This document shows, piece after piece, positions 1-12,346 of a stretch of 64,000 nucleotides of DNA. Origin of the DNA: Calliopsis andreniformis. Lineage: Eukaryota; Arthropoda; Insecta; Hymenoptera; Andrenidae. The DNA lies in the NCBI RefSeq assembly GCF_051401765.1, contig NC_135064.1:21984001-22048000 (forward strand), written 5' to 3'. The notes under the pieces were generated by a model. It did not search any database. It worked only from the letters and a program-made list of their open reading frames with translations, and was not told where the DNA came from. Every line of letters begins with the position of its first letter. The first letter of the stretch is position 1. The translations under genes and the position numbers were made by a program.

Positions 1-205
1 GGTACTGAACCTGGAGAACATCGCCAGTGCCTTCGTCCTCGCTGTCTTCCTCTGAATTTTCTGATTTTTGTTGGATCAACAACGCTGGTGCTTGTACAAA
101 CATGATTGAGTGGAATAAACGCGGAAAGACGATAGAATCGGCCGTCGGGAGGCGGCATGTAAAGAAGGATTCAGCAAGGGCTCTGCTCACAAACTGAGAG
201 GGCTC
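1..205 (-). CDS. Partial exon of an unrecognised protein with an acidic segment, running off the left edge
   Basis: Read on the minus strand, the frame is open from base 205 to the window edge (about 68 codons). It is preceded directly by a pyrimidine-rich stretch ending in TAG at 206-208, a credible splice acceptor. The only methionine in the frame is at 103-101, so the piece is either an internal exon from 205 or a first coding exon starting at 103. After that Met come about 12 mostly uncharged residues (FVQAPALLIQQ), then an acidic run, SENSEEDSEDEGTGD. Codons are mixed but the acidic run is typical of real protein. No domain is visible and no function is assigned. The plus-strand reading of the same bases is shorter and stops at 54. 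The call is tentative because the rest of the gene lies outside the window. Confidence 0.35.
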
Positions 206-3200
206 CTAAGAGGGAGCAAAGTGGTGCAAGGGGAGACTACCTGGTGCCACGGTTTCGTGTCTGGTACCGCCCTTCTACGTATCGTTCGTGTCGTGTGAGA
301 ATTTCCACACGATTCTACCGACAGCAGTCAATACTATACGGTGTGTATTCTTTTCCGTCTATTTCGAGAGAGTGCTTTGTGGTGAAGGTGTGGCGAGGCA
401 GCAGGATCATTCGTTTCGGATCACGAAAGGGAAGTGGTGTTATTAACTGGTATTTCTGTGGCGTAGAATAGCATTTTGTTTTTGACAGTTATGATACTCA
501 TGATAGCTTGAAGCATTGTAGTAATTGGTATGTTTGCTAATGTGTTGTGGAAACTAAGCTAGTTTATGATAGAGAAATTATGATCGCCCTGTAATTTGGG
601 ATTATGTATAATTTATTTACGTATATAGAAATTAAGAGATCGAGTCATGTGGTTCGTTCTGCAAATTTAGAAACCTATTATATTGCACAGATTATTATAA
701 AACTTCTATAAAAAATTGGGTTATAATTTATTGTTTTCCGATACATTCGTTTAACTATAGAACGTTTAATTATAAATTATACATAAAATAGCCTCTGAAC
801 TATTTCTGTAATGACGAAGTGAGTAGTGAAATAACTTTTAGATAAAGTAGTTCTGGAGTTTAGTGACTTTTCTTTTAGTAGTGGAATAAAATTCCCACAA
901 AAGTACTGTAATCAAATGATCAAAATTAGGAAGAGTCACTAAACTGCAAAATTACCATAGATGATATCTTGAACGTAGCCTCTGACGAAGTGAACATATA
1001 AAAATTCGAAAAGACCACGATAATTTTGGAAAAAACTGAAATTTGAAAACTATTTTAGTAATTTTCCCTCTAACATTTCTGCATTGCGTCAATACTGTTC
1101 TTGCCTGTTTCAAATTGTACCTATAACTGGATACTCCATGCACAAAACATTTAATTACAATATTATCTACAAAGCAATCGACTGGATTATTTAAAGTCGA
1201 CAAGCATGACATTTTACCTTGTAAATCTACCACATAAATAACAGATCGATGCATCCCAATATGCGCATAAATTCAATCCCCCAACGCCACGGAGATCAAC
1301 ACAATTATTCAACCAGATAGGTTAAACAAACTGGCAATAAACGCGATCGCTATCGAAACACCATCAGTCAACGATAATCCCTTCGAGCATGCAAGTCGTC
1401 ACGCGTAATCAGAACACGAAAGCCCAGCGCACCTACGCGAATCGAATGACGGGACATTTCGATATTCCCCTGACGTACGTTACAGATCCTCATTTACCGT
1501 GCACATCCCTCATTTGCACACAAAAGCAACCCCCTCCTTTCATACTACAGGTTTTATAAAATTGACGAATGACTCCAACTTGTGCAAGAATCAAGCCAGA
1601 TAAGGATCGAAGGCGCGAGAAACGAGTCACAGCCGAAGCTGTTTAAAATTTGGAAAGCCACGACTATCGCGCTGGGTATCTCCGATTCCGAGGGCAAGTA
1701 TCCCAAGGAACGCTGCCAAACTCATGCAAAACGATTATCTACGATCTTCCATCGCAATTCAGCTCGTTATCGGAAGCTTCTATCTCGCGGATTGCACGCC
1801 ATTTGATTTAATCCTACCGAAAATCTCCTCTTTGCAGTGAAATGCTTACTTTGGCCTCCTCGTTGGTCTCCGTCATTTCGACGATTTTTCGCCAGCTTTC
1901 TCGCTGGCACGCCCTGGAACTGTCCACGTCCTTGTGCAGTCCACGTCGTAGTGCGACATTAACTCCGTAACCAGGTCTTTTAGCTAACAATCATCCCCTG
2001 CCTTCGCCTCCCGTTGTTTCCACCACCCACACTACTTAACGGCGTATTAATAGGCAGGCACAAAGGATGGCTTGAATTCGTTGGATTCTTGCATGGTAAA
2101 AAGCCGCTGCTCTAAGAAATACCCGAGGAGTTTCGAATAGCTCGACGAAAGACAGAGCTTCCGAAGTTACGAGCCGTCTTATCGAGCGAGGAGTCATTAT
2201 CGTGATAAGGAAAGGGGCAATGGGGACTAATGTGAGCCGGCACTGATTGCCCTGGCGTCGAATCAAAAAGTCGCTCTAAAGCATCGACCGATGCACTGTG
2301 CAAGGGAACAGGGAAGTACTAATTGATTTGCATAGAGGTAGTTAGTTGTATTTCAATGAGGCATCGGTAAACAGACACTGATAATACTCGGTTCACTCTT
2401 TACTTACTTAGTCTCTTTGACTAGTCCCTTTGATAGGCTTTGATTGATTGCAAATATTTGTGGATTAATTTTGCAGGCTAATAGAGGTTTCTTGCTTGAT
2501 TTTGTGAGTGAAATGAGTTTTGTTTTCTTAGCTAATTGCTTTCAAAAATCAGTGCAATCGTTATCTCGAATTTTTCAACACAGTTAAGTTTTCCTAAAAC
2601 ATCCATGCATCAAAATTAGTATATCGAATTTTCAAATGTATTCTGCCTTCTATTTTTTAAAATAATATAAAGAAATATACACATCCAAAAATTCTTATAT
2701 TTATCTCCTCAGCGATGTATTTAATAACTAAAAATTTCAAGTTCCCAGAAGTGTCAATAACTCAGGTATAGAAAATCGATCAGATAATGCAAGCCTCTGT
2801 TAATCATAAAAATAGATTAATACTAGAGTGGTCTATCCAAAAGTAAGATACTCTGCATCCCCTCTTAAACGGCAGTCTGCGTAAAGAGGAAGCGTCTGCG
2901 CCACGCGAGGAACAGAGAGAGATTTGCATACGCCGGCAATAAAATGGTATCGATTAGCCCATGAGAGAACAATGGAGGAGGCTGGCAAGAATTCAAAAGT
3001 TTGCCACCAAGTATCGCTGTTTCCAGGAAGCCGCTCGATGGAAGGGGTTTTCGACCCTGTTCCAGCCCCTGGCTCGCTGTCTGCGAGGCGGACCAGCCGC
3101 GTGTATCGACTAATGTCGAGGTATTGACTAATGGCTGCTGCGCCGAGCAAGTAGTACCACTCCGTATCAGGACGGACACACTCGAAGCCTACGAGGCCTC

Positions 3201-6200
3201 TGCATCACCCCTTTCCTTAACGATCTGGTTATTGATCTTGAGACAAGATCGTGCAGGACTTTTCAGTTAACGATTGTGGTATTATTTTATGTTATTTTTT
3301 TGGTATTTTTAAAGAATCTTATACAATTGATATCTACTATTTAATAGTGGATACTCACCTTATAAATGAGAAATACATTGAAATCATATTGGAAAATTAA
3401 GATTCAAGAAAGTGGAAGTTTTGTTTCTTGCCAATTTTCTACTTATTTTTCTGGAATTTCTTCATAAATATTGCTGTAGTAATGATGAAAATATTGTGAC
3501 TTCTGTCATCTGAAACTATTTTTTAGTACATATGTATACTTACCTCACCGCAGTGACTCTAATTTCGTTAATAAGGTTTAAGGAAACCTTGCAGGTCTGA
3601 AATACTGGTTACCATTATTTACCCTAGCAGTGAATAGTAACATTAAAAATATTTTGTAAGTTTATAAATAGCTACTAGTGCCTAGTGTTTGTAGGTCCAT
3701 TAAAAAATGATAGGGTCCTACTTATATTGCGTCCATGCCAAGACGATTGTTAATACAAGTTAGGTCTCCTTCGTTATGCGACCTACATTTTGTGGCCAAT
3801 GTCTGGGGAAAAGAGGTCATGAACGCGCGCACGCCTATAAGCGAAGCGTACGCAAAGGAACTGCACTCGATGATTTTTAAACTTTAATTCCTAGATACGT
3901 GGTCGACCATAATAAAACAGGGAATCATGAATTTTTACGAAGGAGGTTTGTTCTTACTTATCTGTTACTTATCTGTTCTTACTCATGCTATTATAGGATT
4001 ACACAAACTTCGTCATTCCTTTTTGTTAGGCACGCAAGGATCAGAGGAAAAAGGAACTTATAATATATATTAATATTTTCTGTTTCACTAATGCTAGCAA
4101 TGAAAGCCTGAAAGATAATTGTACAGTAATTAATTAGAAGATTTAAAATTATTCTTCAGTAGCTGGTAAGGAACACTAGTGAATTATGTAACTATTTTAG
4201 GGAATCCTTATTCGCGGTAGCATAAATGTATTATGAACTGAATTTTAGAATTGTCTGTAACGTGTCGACAGTTTGAATAGCGAATGATCTTTCTGCGAAA
4301 GCGTGGAAGCTTTAATTCTAGAATCTATGTCTCGTTAAGAAGGATAGGATAAATGACAGTAAATCAATCAGAGCGGCGACGTCGCGTCGAGTGAAATTTG
4401 CGATATCTACGATCTCGCAGTTTATTATTGGAATGTCATCTTACTATGCTATGTTCTAGGACAATAATCGTTAATATTGTACCGTTATCGTCAAAGTCAT
4501 ATCACGACGTATCTAGTATACCCGTCATTGCGCTCGGACAATCAAAATTGCATCGCGATCCGAGTTCCCATCGCCTCGATTACAGATTTTCGCAACGGTT
4601 TCAGGATGAAAGCACGCGATTTCCCGTATTATTTACAACGCCCACGGATTTTCGCGTATTTACATAACAGGCACGATCGTCATTGAGTTCGATTCAGTTT
4701 TGCTCGAATGCGTCCCGACACGTCCAATGTTTTAGTTTCATTTTCGTCCGAACGAAAGCGTCAGCGATGCACCGCGTCGACAATCTGACCACGTCGTTAA
4801 GACATACTCTCCTCTGTACGCGTAAAATATAACAAAGTCTCGTTGCAACGCATGCTTGCATCCTATACAATACTCCCTTACGAGTTAATTCAGTTATTTG
4901 ATTGCATACGCGCGATCGAACATCTCAGCGAAGAAACGGTGCGTCTTGCGACGCGCTCGATTTCACAAGCATTGTTTGTAAATTCGAAAACTAACGAGAA
5001 ACTTGCTTCGCTTATAGACGAACCAATTACTATAATGGCGAGTGCAGTGGGCGCTTCATGCTTATTGACTCGTACTGGTAAATCAGTTGGAAATTAGTGT
5101 TGCTCAAAATGCGTTGTTTGTATGATGGTTGAAGAGCTTCGAGGGAGTGTAATTTTACAGTATTATTAATTGAGCTCTTCAATTAATATAATATGTATCG
5201 CGTTAATTGACAAGGATTCTTCTGTGATATCCATGAATGTATTCGTTAGTGACTGCAGCTCTTCAACTTGAATTTTTGACATTTTCTGACATCACTAATA
5301 AGCGTGATACCATTTACGTAGGTCTGTTAAAGTGAAACACTCACTGCGTCCATTTACACGAGGTATTTTTCGCTTTATTTTATTCTCCCGTTTTATTTTC
5401 ATCGCTGAAATGGCTTTGAAGCACCCTCAATCCTTTAAATAGAACACTATTTTGCAAAGAACCCACCGAATCTGGTAATCACGATAATAAGAATTTACAT
5501 AAATTAACAAATTTCATTTACCTTCCAATTATACTAGATTAAACGACAAAGAAGTTCTTTAACCTTTTAAATTATAATCCACACATTTGCCTCGGCTAAA
5601 GCGTCCACCAAATAAGTTACTTCAGAATTTCATATTTCGCTATATAAATTCTGGTGGGTAACGCCATATCAAGTGACACGTGAATCTGACACCTCGCCAC
5701 TGTCTCAATAACAGTAATTATCGAACAAAAGTGAAATATTCACGGGCGTTCCACTCGTGTTTACCATTCGAGGTAGGGTTCAGCGTCGCGACGATCATCG
5801 ATCGTACAAACACATTATGAAAGCGAGCACCCGCGAGTGATCGATCAACCTTCCATTTTAACAACCACTTAAAATATGCAATAACAGCACGTCCGTCGGT
5901 GAGGTACGTTACAAAACTAGTACAAAACTAGCGGCTAGGTACAAAAATGTAATTAATCGTTTAATAATGGAGGCCGCCCGGAAAACTGCCAGGGACCAGC
6001 TCCGCAATTTCCCCCCATTACCCAACCCCCACCCCCTCCCCGTTGCACCCTATTTTCATTCTTCCCCGACGTCATTTTCATTCGCGTTGCGTCCAGAGAG
6101 GGTAAAAAAGAAAAAAAGAAGAAGGAGGCAACGCTCGGATCTTTCTTTGTAACGCGGGCAACATTACCCTCGTTTTCTCCTTCAGCGAGTTTCGTACGCT

Positions 6201-7229
6201 TTCCAACCCTCCCTTTCCCCTTCCTCCTTCTCCTTCACCTCCCCCAGCCGCCCTCATCCGCCCCCTGTTCCCTTTCCTTCTTTCCCCTTGAGCGACTTTA
6301 AAGTATTTAGAATCTCGTTACCGCTGAGGAATTTAATACTGCTCAGTTTGGCGGTTTCGCGGGTGCACAGTGACGCGGTCGTTGCGTTGCATTTTGCATT
6401 CGGTGAAATGTCTCGAATATATTCCCCCGTCCTAATTTCCGCTGATGCATTGTTTATTGCTGAAGCGATAGTTTGTTGGGGCAGAAGTTGAGGAAAGAAC
6501 TGAAACCTCTTTTTATTCGATTCTTACGGGTGTAATGGAGTAATTACTTGGAACTCTTTGTAATTGGATTTTCCAGGTCACTGTTAGATTACTGTGCTCC
6601 TTATGTTTCTGCTTGTACAAACTTCCATGAACAATTTTCTTTAGTAATTTTCTGCTGCAATCTGAAATGAGAATTTAAGAATCTCGGAGATTTTAATTTA
6701 GAAGTTGATCAAAAATTCTCTCTCACTGAAATTTCAATATTTCCCGCAATTTTAACCCATTAATCACCCCATCACTGTCCAAGAAACTACTCAATCTTCC
6801 CTCAGAGAGCATGAATACTGAAATCGTCGTTCCCCCTTGAAGCAACTCCGCCACAGTTTTGTCAGCAGGAAACGAACAACCTCGAAAGCTGTCGAAGCTC
6901 ATGAAATTCTTTCTCCCGAGCCATGCTGTCGATACCTCGAAGATGGATGCTGTTACGATTGGAGGAAAGCGGAAAATGATCTCTCTATCGCTTCAGAAAC
7001 CTCACTACGACTTTCGGTCCGACGCGGCCAACCCTTCAATCAGTGTGCACCCGAGAGATTGCATCGTAGAAGTTTTAAAGCTTGCAACGACGGATCTGGA
7101 CGAAAGAGCCGCGTCACACGCGATCTAATTATTTATATACACGCAACGAAGAGACCCTTGAAGTGAAATCATAGGTTTTCCCTTTTTAACAAGCCGCCAC
7201 CAACCCCGGCTAAAAACCAGCCAGCTTGA
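206..7229. other. Gene-free AT-rich stretch with two GC-richer islands
   Basis: I see no supportable gene here. Open frames of 60-110 codons occur on both strands but lack splice sites, coding-type third positions or recognisable motifs. Two GC-richer blocks stand out. The one at about 2840-3230 includes homeodomain-like ATCGATTA and SOX-like AACAATGG words close together. The one at about 5640-6260 ends in pyrimidine-rich simple sequence. Both could be conserved regulatory DNA, but this is only inferred from composition. Small repeats are a perfect 11-bp tandem duplication (TTACTTATCTG, 3954-3975) and a doubled TACAAAACTAG near 5920-5941. Confidence 0.5.
857..945. repeat. Perfect 12-bp inverted repeat (potential hairpin)
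   Basis: AGTTTAGTGACT at 857-868 is matched by its exact reverse complement at 934-945, with a 65-base loop. It lies in AT-rich DNA with no gene beside it. It could be a remnant of a small inverted-repeat element or chance; the loop itself is only weakly self-complementary. Confidence 0.5.
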
Positions 7230-7231
7230 TA

Positions 7232-7780
7232 CACTGTTAGTGTTTCCAAATATGGGACATTTTTGGAGGATAGATTTTAGACATAAAGATGACGAAAAGA
7301 GTTCAGGTTTACATATGTCTAGGAATGTTTAGTTTTTTAATTATACGCTATTTTATATTACTTATGTAATTATATACGTTGGAATACAGTACTTATGTAT
7401 TTTATATTACTTATGTAATACTTGTGTTTTATACAACTTACGTAATATAAAATATGTGATACTTTCTTTAAGAACTGTTACTGTGTGCCATGCATGCATA
7501 CCCTTATAACGCGATTAATTCGTACCGCGTTTTATGGAAATTGCGTTTTAAGAGTACCACATCATAGGAGGGCCATCGCCAATTTTTGGGGCCTAGTAGG
7601 ACCTTAAAGGAGATAGCACACCGCGGAGGAAAGAAATCAGCCAGCGTTTTACGCAATATAAAATAGCGTATAATTAAAAAACCAAACAGTTTTGGACATA
7701 TGTTCACGTGGACTTTTTTCATAGGTCACGTGCGTAGAAGCTATCCTCCAAAAACGTCCCACATGTTTGGAAGAACCCTG
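7232..7780. mobile_element. Non-autonomous DNA transposon (MITE-like) with long terminal inverted repeats and TA flanks
   Basis: The first 130 bases (7232-7361) and the last 130 (7780-7651 read in reverse) are imperfect inverted copies. Shared blocks include GGGAC followed by TTTTTGGAGGATAG near the outer ends, and a 29-base block near the inner ends (7331-7359 against its partner around 7652-7682). The outer tips read CACTG on the left and CAGGG on the right. Each is preceded by TA (7230-7231 and 7781-7782), as expected for the TA target duplication of Tc1/mariner-type elements. The 290-base middle is AT-rich and carries an internal duplication of TTTTATATTACTTATGTAAT (7351-7370 and 7401-7420). 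No transposase is encoded, so the element would need to be mobilised in trans. Family assignment rests on the TA flanks and tips only. Confidence 0.75.
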
Positions 7781-7782
7781 TA

Positions 7783-10519
7783 GAACCGAGGAGAACAGTC
7801 AGAGATGGAGAAGGGAGAGATGCCAGTGAGCACAGCTCCGTTGTCTTCCTTTTTTATCAATTTTATTGGAATTATTAACAATACGACGGGCGACGGTACC
7901 CTGTTTCGCGACGTCCTGGAATCGTTTACCTTTGGAAGGGGTGCGCTTTATAATAACTAGTTTCCGCGTGGTACAGGCAGAAAATCGATCACCTATATTG
8001 ACACCATGCTCCACTTTGCCTCTTATTGCTTGGATCGTAACGGGTCGGTGAAAGTGTCTCTCGCGAGTCGGTGGAAATGAAAAGCCTTCGTTGTCCCCTG
8101 TTTGCCGAGGGCTAATGTTAATTTTGATTCGTCCGTGTGGCATAAACGATTCACCAGTGGTTTTCGTCGACGCGACCGAACATCGATACCGTGACTCGTC
8201 GGACTGGCCAATAACTCGCACGACATACTGTTCTTCCGTGGTAAACAATTAACATGGTACACATCACAACACTCGTTAGACTTTTCGAACAGTTTCTGAA
8301 CAGCCGGCTGAACATAGAAATCTGCATCGCCTCTGATTTCTCTTTTATTTTCATTTCTTCGTTTTCTTTTTTTGCGTCTTTTCTTGTTTTAGCCGGGGTG
8401 CTATTTACATGGCTAACGTTTTAACTATAACATAGTCAAAAGTTTCCTTTGATTCAGTTCTATAATTAAGACATCGTAACACCAGAGAACGTCGTCTGCT
8501 CGTCCCCTGGATACTTCCGTGTCGTTTCGATTACTGTGACTTTACGATCGATCGAAGGTTCAAGTTTACCGATCGCTGCGACTCGTGGAGTATCGAGGGA
8601 ACGCTCGACGCCATTGCGACTTCGGGTATTCTCGTGTTCGAAGCACCTCCGGGCACCTTAACCCTTTAATTACCTTGGTATATCAAAATGGCACGATAAA
8701 TTACCGTCGCGTGTCTAAATGGTACTCGCAGCCCCCGAAACAGGGTCGGCCATTTACGATTTATTTTATTAGAAGAGCCTTATAGTTTAGTAAAACACGA
8801 AGTCTAGAGTAAAAAATAGAGTAGAAGCTGAGACTTTCTAGACACCGATTTGCGTATGGATTTCTTTTTTTTTTTTCTTTTTTAAAGGGTTAACGTTCAT
8901 CAACCAGAAACTTCCGGATATGCCCACGCTGCTGAAGTGAGCGTCGCGTTAGAGCGTAGCGGGAACAATTTTTACCATGCTTCTTTCTGCCTTTCTCTCT
9001 GTTTCTCTCTCTCCTCGACATCAAGAATGTGGTGTATTTCGATTAAATAATTTACTATAATCAGTTGGCCTGATATGTCTGTTATTTTAAGTAGTTATGC
9101 TCGGTGAAAATCTATGGGGTTGAGTTACTGAAAAGGGGTAATAGATTGTCTATCAGCGAAAACACTATTACTATTAATTATTCTATTATAGTTATACCTA
9201 GAGCGATTGATATTTTATTATTTATTCTCAGGGACATGCTTCTGATAAAATAATTGACCCTTGTAGTTGAGTTATTAGAAAGCTAACTGTGAATAAGGAT
9301 TATGCAGAAACGAAAGAAGGTCAATAAATGACAACTCTATAATATCAATTGAAGAAAACGCTGCAAAAGATAGAAAAATAAATAGCATTAATAGAATCAA
9401 CTATTTTAGCACAGCTGCTTATGGATACCAATATTGGTTACATAATACGATGAAGTTTTACAGAGGACTTTAAATCGCGACATATTTTTCTATTAAAGTT
9501 TTTTGTAAAATACTTCATATGAATGAATAGATCATGGATATTGAAATTTAATACAAGAGTATTTTAACTCAAAGAAACTTGATGAGTTTTAAGGACAATC
9601 ATGGAAAAGGATTCAGGTACAGCTACACGTAAATCGATGAAGACACATTTTGTAATCTACTGGACAGAAAATTCAAGAAAGCAATATGAAGTCTAATCTT
9701 TAAACGCCACTGAATCTGCTTCTGGAAATGTACTCAATTTCGAAGTACAATCTGAAATGATTTCTGCTGTTTTGTCTTCATATGGCAATTGAGATAAATT
9801 ATGTCACCTCTTCCAAGAACAAATGTGTTACACAACCTCTTATTTATATCACTATCTTCCCTCTACCCACAGAAAACTGTTTCCCCCAAGTTTTTTCCTT
9901 CTTCGTTACGATATTTCACGTCCCCACCATCTGAATCCAAGATCAAATAAGAAATGTGGCGAGTTTTAAATTAGATTTCCAATCCTAAGAAACTACGACT
10001 GAGTGGACTTTATGGAACATCGACGCAGTTGAACTTCCACGGAATTCTTCAATAAGAAAACCTTGCAATAAGAAACTTCACCTACATTTTGCTTCTTACA
10101 CGGTAATTTCTGTTCCCACTGCTCATAGCAAAGAAACAACCAACCCTTAAACAATTACCAAAAAACTTTCACGATGGTTGGATCTTACCTAATTAAAATG
10201 ACCTAGATTCTGACACAGGACCGATTTACCTTCTCTCTTTTTACTCACTCAACTTTTCACAAGCAGACACTGTCTTTTCACTCTGTCACGCTGTTACTTT
10301 CAGCACCTATTAAGAGGATCATCCAAGATCAATTACACACAGCATTTTCAGAAGCAGATTCTAGAGCTCCCCAAAAATTTAGCTCGCAAAATAGATCTCA
10401 AACGGGGAGTCTCAAGTGACGTCAACAGCACATTCTTCAGAGGACTATTGTCTTCCCGTTTGAAGACCAGAAAGGGGCGTGTGCAAGAAAGTGGTTGTTC
10501 GATTTTCGTCCCAAAAGAA

Positions 10520-10550
<31 letters not shown>

Positions 10551-11616
10551 GAGAGGCAGGGGAAGGGGCGTCGATCGCGTGGTCGAATATAGGAGGAAGC
10601 GTGTTAAAAAAAGCGTAAAATCGCCGCGAATCGGCCACCCCTTCCTCGATTTGTCTTTGGCGTTCTACGGGAGCGCAGATCGACGCGGCGTCGCATTCGT
10701 AGAGGCATCTCCGTTAATTGACCTAGTGTTCTCGTATTTTTTTTTTATTTTTTTCGTGTACATCAGCTTCCCATTCATCTTACTCTTATTAGTTTTCTTT
10801 TTTTTCACTCATGTTTCGCGATTGATTTCGGCCCGCTGGGGCGAAACACTTCCGCTCCCTAATCTCGCGACGGTGATTCGCACAGCTGCTCGTTTCCGTT
10901 TCGCGACTCGCTACGATACTTGTTGAGCGTCACCTTACGACGTAGATAGGCAAGTTTTCGAAACGCTCCCGCGCAAGTTCCATGAGGAATGACGAAAGCA
11001 AAGAAAGAAAGGAGAAGGACACACAGAGAGCGTCGCGCGAGCCCGATCGAGCGGGCCCTGGCGATTTTTCGATTTGAGCGAAGCGAAATTCGGAGACGGT
11101 GCGCAGGCGCCTCGGCGAGGACCTCGAGGGGAGTCCCCGAGCTCGTCGACGACACGAGCGAGCTCTTCGTCCTCCGCGGGACCTTTCGACCCTCATCGAA
11201 CTGAGCCTCGATTCTTTCTCTCGTCCGTCCACCACGCCCGTTTCAACGTTCCCTTCTGTCTTAAGAATTAGTAAAGGCGTTAGGAGTACCTCTTCTCGAC
11301 GATAGACCGTAAACGTGTCTGTGTATATAATCGACTATATTTAACTTGAAATCGTATAGAAAAAGGAACACCGTCACGCTTTATACGCTCAGGTGACTCG
11401 AATATTTAAAGAAGCGAGAAACGCGGCCAGATCAGGCACGCGTCATCTATGTCTCTTAAATACCTCTGTTTTTAATCATTTTTAAAAGTTGCATCGTTTA
11501 ATCGTTAACAGACATTAGAATCGTAACGCGCGGCAAGGCTCGACGAAGTCGATAATTGAACTCGCCTAAAAATAGAATCGTAGATGATCGTTAAATTTAG
11601 TCTTCGAAGTGTCGAT
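7783..11616. other. Gene-free stretch between the MITE and the GPCR tail
   Basis: No convincing gene is seen. Open frames at 7799-8262 on both strands lie in a moderately GC-rich block with no recognisable domain. A T-rich run (8867-8883) is followed by a 49-base segment flanked by acceptor-like and donor-like signals (8888-8936); it is discussed as a possible microexon. From 9000 to 10350 the sequence is AT-rich and featureless. The block at 10400-11300 is GC- and CpG-rich, preceded by A/C-rich sequence, and could be promoter or enhancer DNA. Its 60-145 codon frames look like products of composition. Confidence 0.45.
10517..10553 (+). repeat. GA microsatellite
   Basis: An almost pure run of GA dinucleotides with a single GG interruption lies at the left edge of the GC-rich block. 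GA runs are common near insect promoters and can bind GAGA-type factors, but no transcript is visible here. Confidence 0.85.
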
Positions 11617-12166
11617 TTTATTATCGTAGCGTTCGATTACTCGTTGATTAGATTATTTATTGTACTCGACCGAGCTTCAACCCCGGGGACTGACTTCTCG
11701 CTCGGCTAGGAACGCGGCTCTCGGGGCGCTAAAAAATCATGTCGAAATGGGAGATCGCGTAAAACTGGCGGAGACACGCGAGGCGTCCTAACGTCGGCTG
11801 CTGTTGAACGCCGAGAGTCGAAGAAATCTGGATGTCTGAGTCGGTTGGGTCAGCGACGAGCAACCGTTTCGATCGTGTTTCCTCTAATGACACTTCGATC
11901 ACGATTGCCAGGGTGATGGAGGTTCTTGATCGGAACCCAGACGGAACGTCGTAGCGTTTCACGGAACGAGGAATCTCAGTCTCAGCCGTCGAAGAAGACT
12001 CTGAGGGAGGGTGGCGGCGGATGCAAGAACAGCCTCTCAGGTTCGAGACGAACAGCGATGCTCTAGGAATGGGGCGCGCTGATAGAACGCTGACTCGCGC
12101 GAAGGAAAGCGTTTCCCCTTCTTCTTCTTCTTCTCGTAGGCGTTTTTGATCGCCGATTCACCCTTT
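11617..12166 (-). other. Probable 3' untranslated region of the GPCR gene with two AATAAA signals
   Basis: On the minus strand the sequence after the GPCR stop runs about 500 bases before AATAAA at 11661-11656 and again at 11622-11617. These are the first canonical poly(A) signals downstream. The tract holds a GAA trinucleotide run (12118-12135, seen as CTT on the plus strand) just after the stop codon. Both ends of this tail are inferred, not observed. Confidence 0.45.
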
Positions 12167-12346
12167 TTAGTCGTCGTCGTCGAGGCCGAGCAGCTCTGGC
12201 GGAAGTCGTCGGTGACGGCAGCACAGCGTCAGACAGAGGACACGCACCGCCAGGCGGAACTGCGGGCTCAGGGTCCCGAGGACCACCGCCTTCCAGAAAC
12301 TGTTCGTTACACCCAGCCACACCACCGCGAAGTGCAGGAACGGTAC
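12167..12346 (-). CDS. GPCR exon 4 (TM7, helix 8, tail)
   Basis: Starts after CCACTTCAG in phase 0 with VPFLHFAVVW and encodes TM7, helix 8 and the tail, ending in four Asp residues and a TAG stop. The cytoplasmic end of TM7 is NSFWK in place of NPxxY. The preceding pyrimidine-rich tract and CAG make a good acceptor, and the frame matches exon 3 exactly. Confidence 0.9.
   Translation of the reverse strand, partial: VPFLHFAVVWLGVTNSFWKAVVLGTLSPQFRLAVRVLCLTLCCRHRRLPPELLGLDDDD

Noticed and set aside
1..54. Plus-strand reading LNLENIASAFVLAVF that resembles the last helix of an ionotropic glutamate receptor
   Set aside because: Only 17 codons to a stop, with no downstream splice option. The opposite strand offers a longer frame with an acceptor.
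2332..2353. GAGGTAGTTAGTTGTATTT, similar to let-7
   Set aside because: It differs at several positions, including the first base, and no matching star strand or hairpin lies beside it.
4843..5097. 84-codon plus-strand frame with an ordinary-looking composition
   Set aside because: No splice signals, no GC rise and no domain. Frames of this length recur throughout the window.
10495..11305. Overlapping frames of 65-143 codons on both strands
   Set aside because: They start in a GA microsatellite or a CpG-rich block and encode simple-sequence or Arg-rich peptides without domains.
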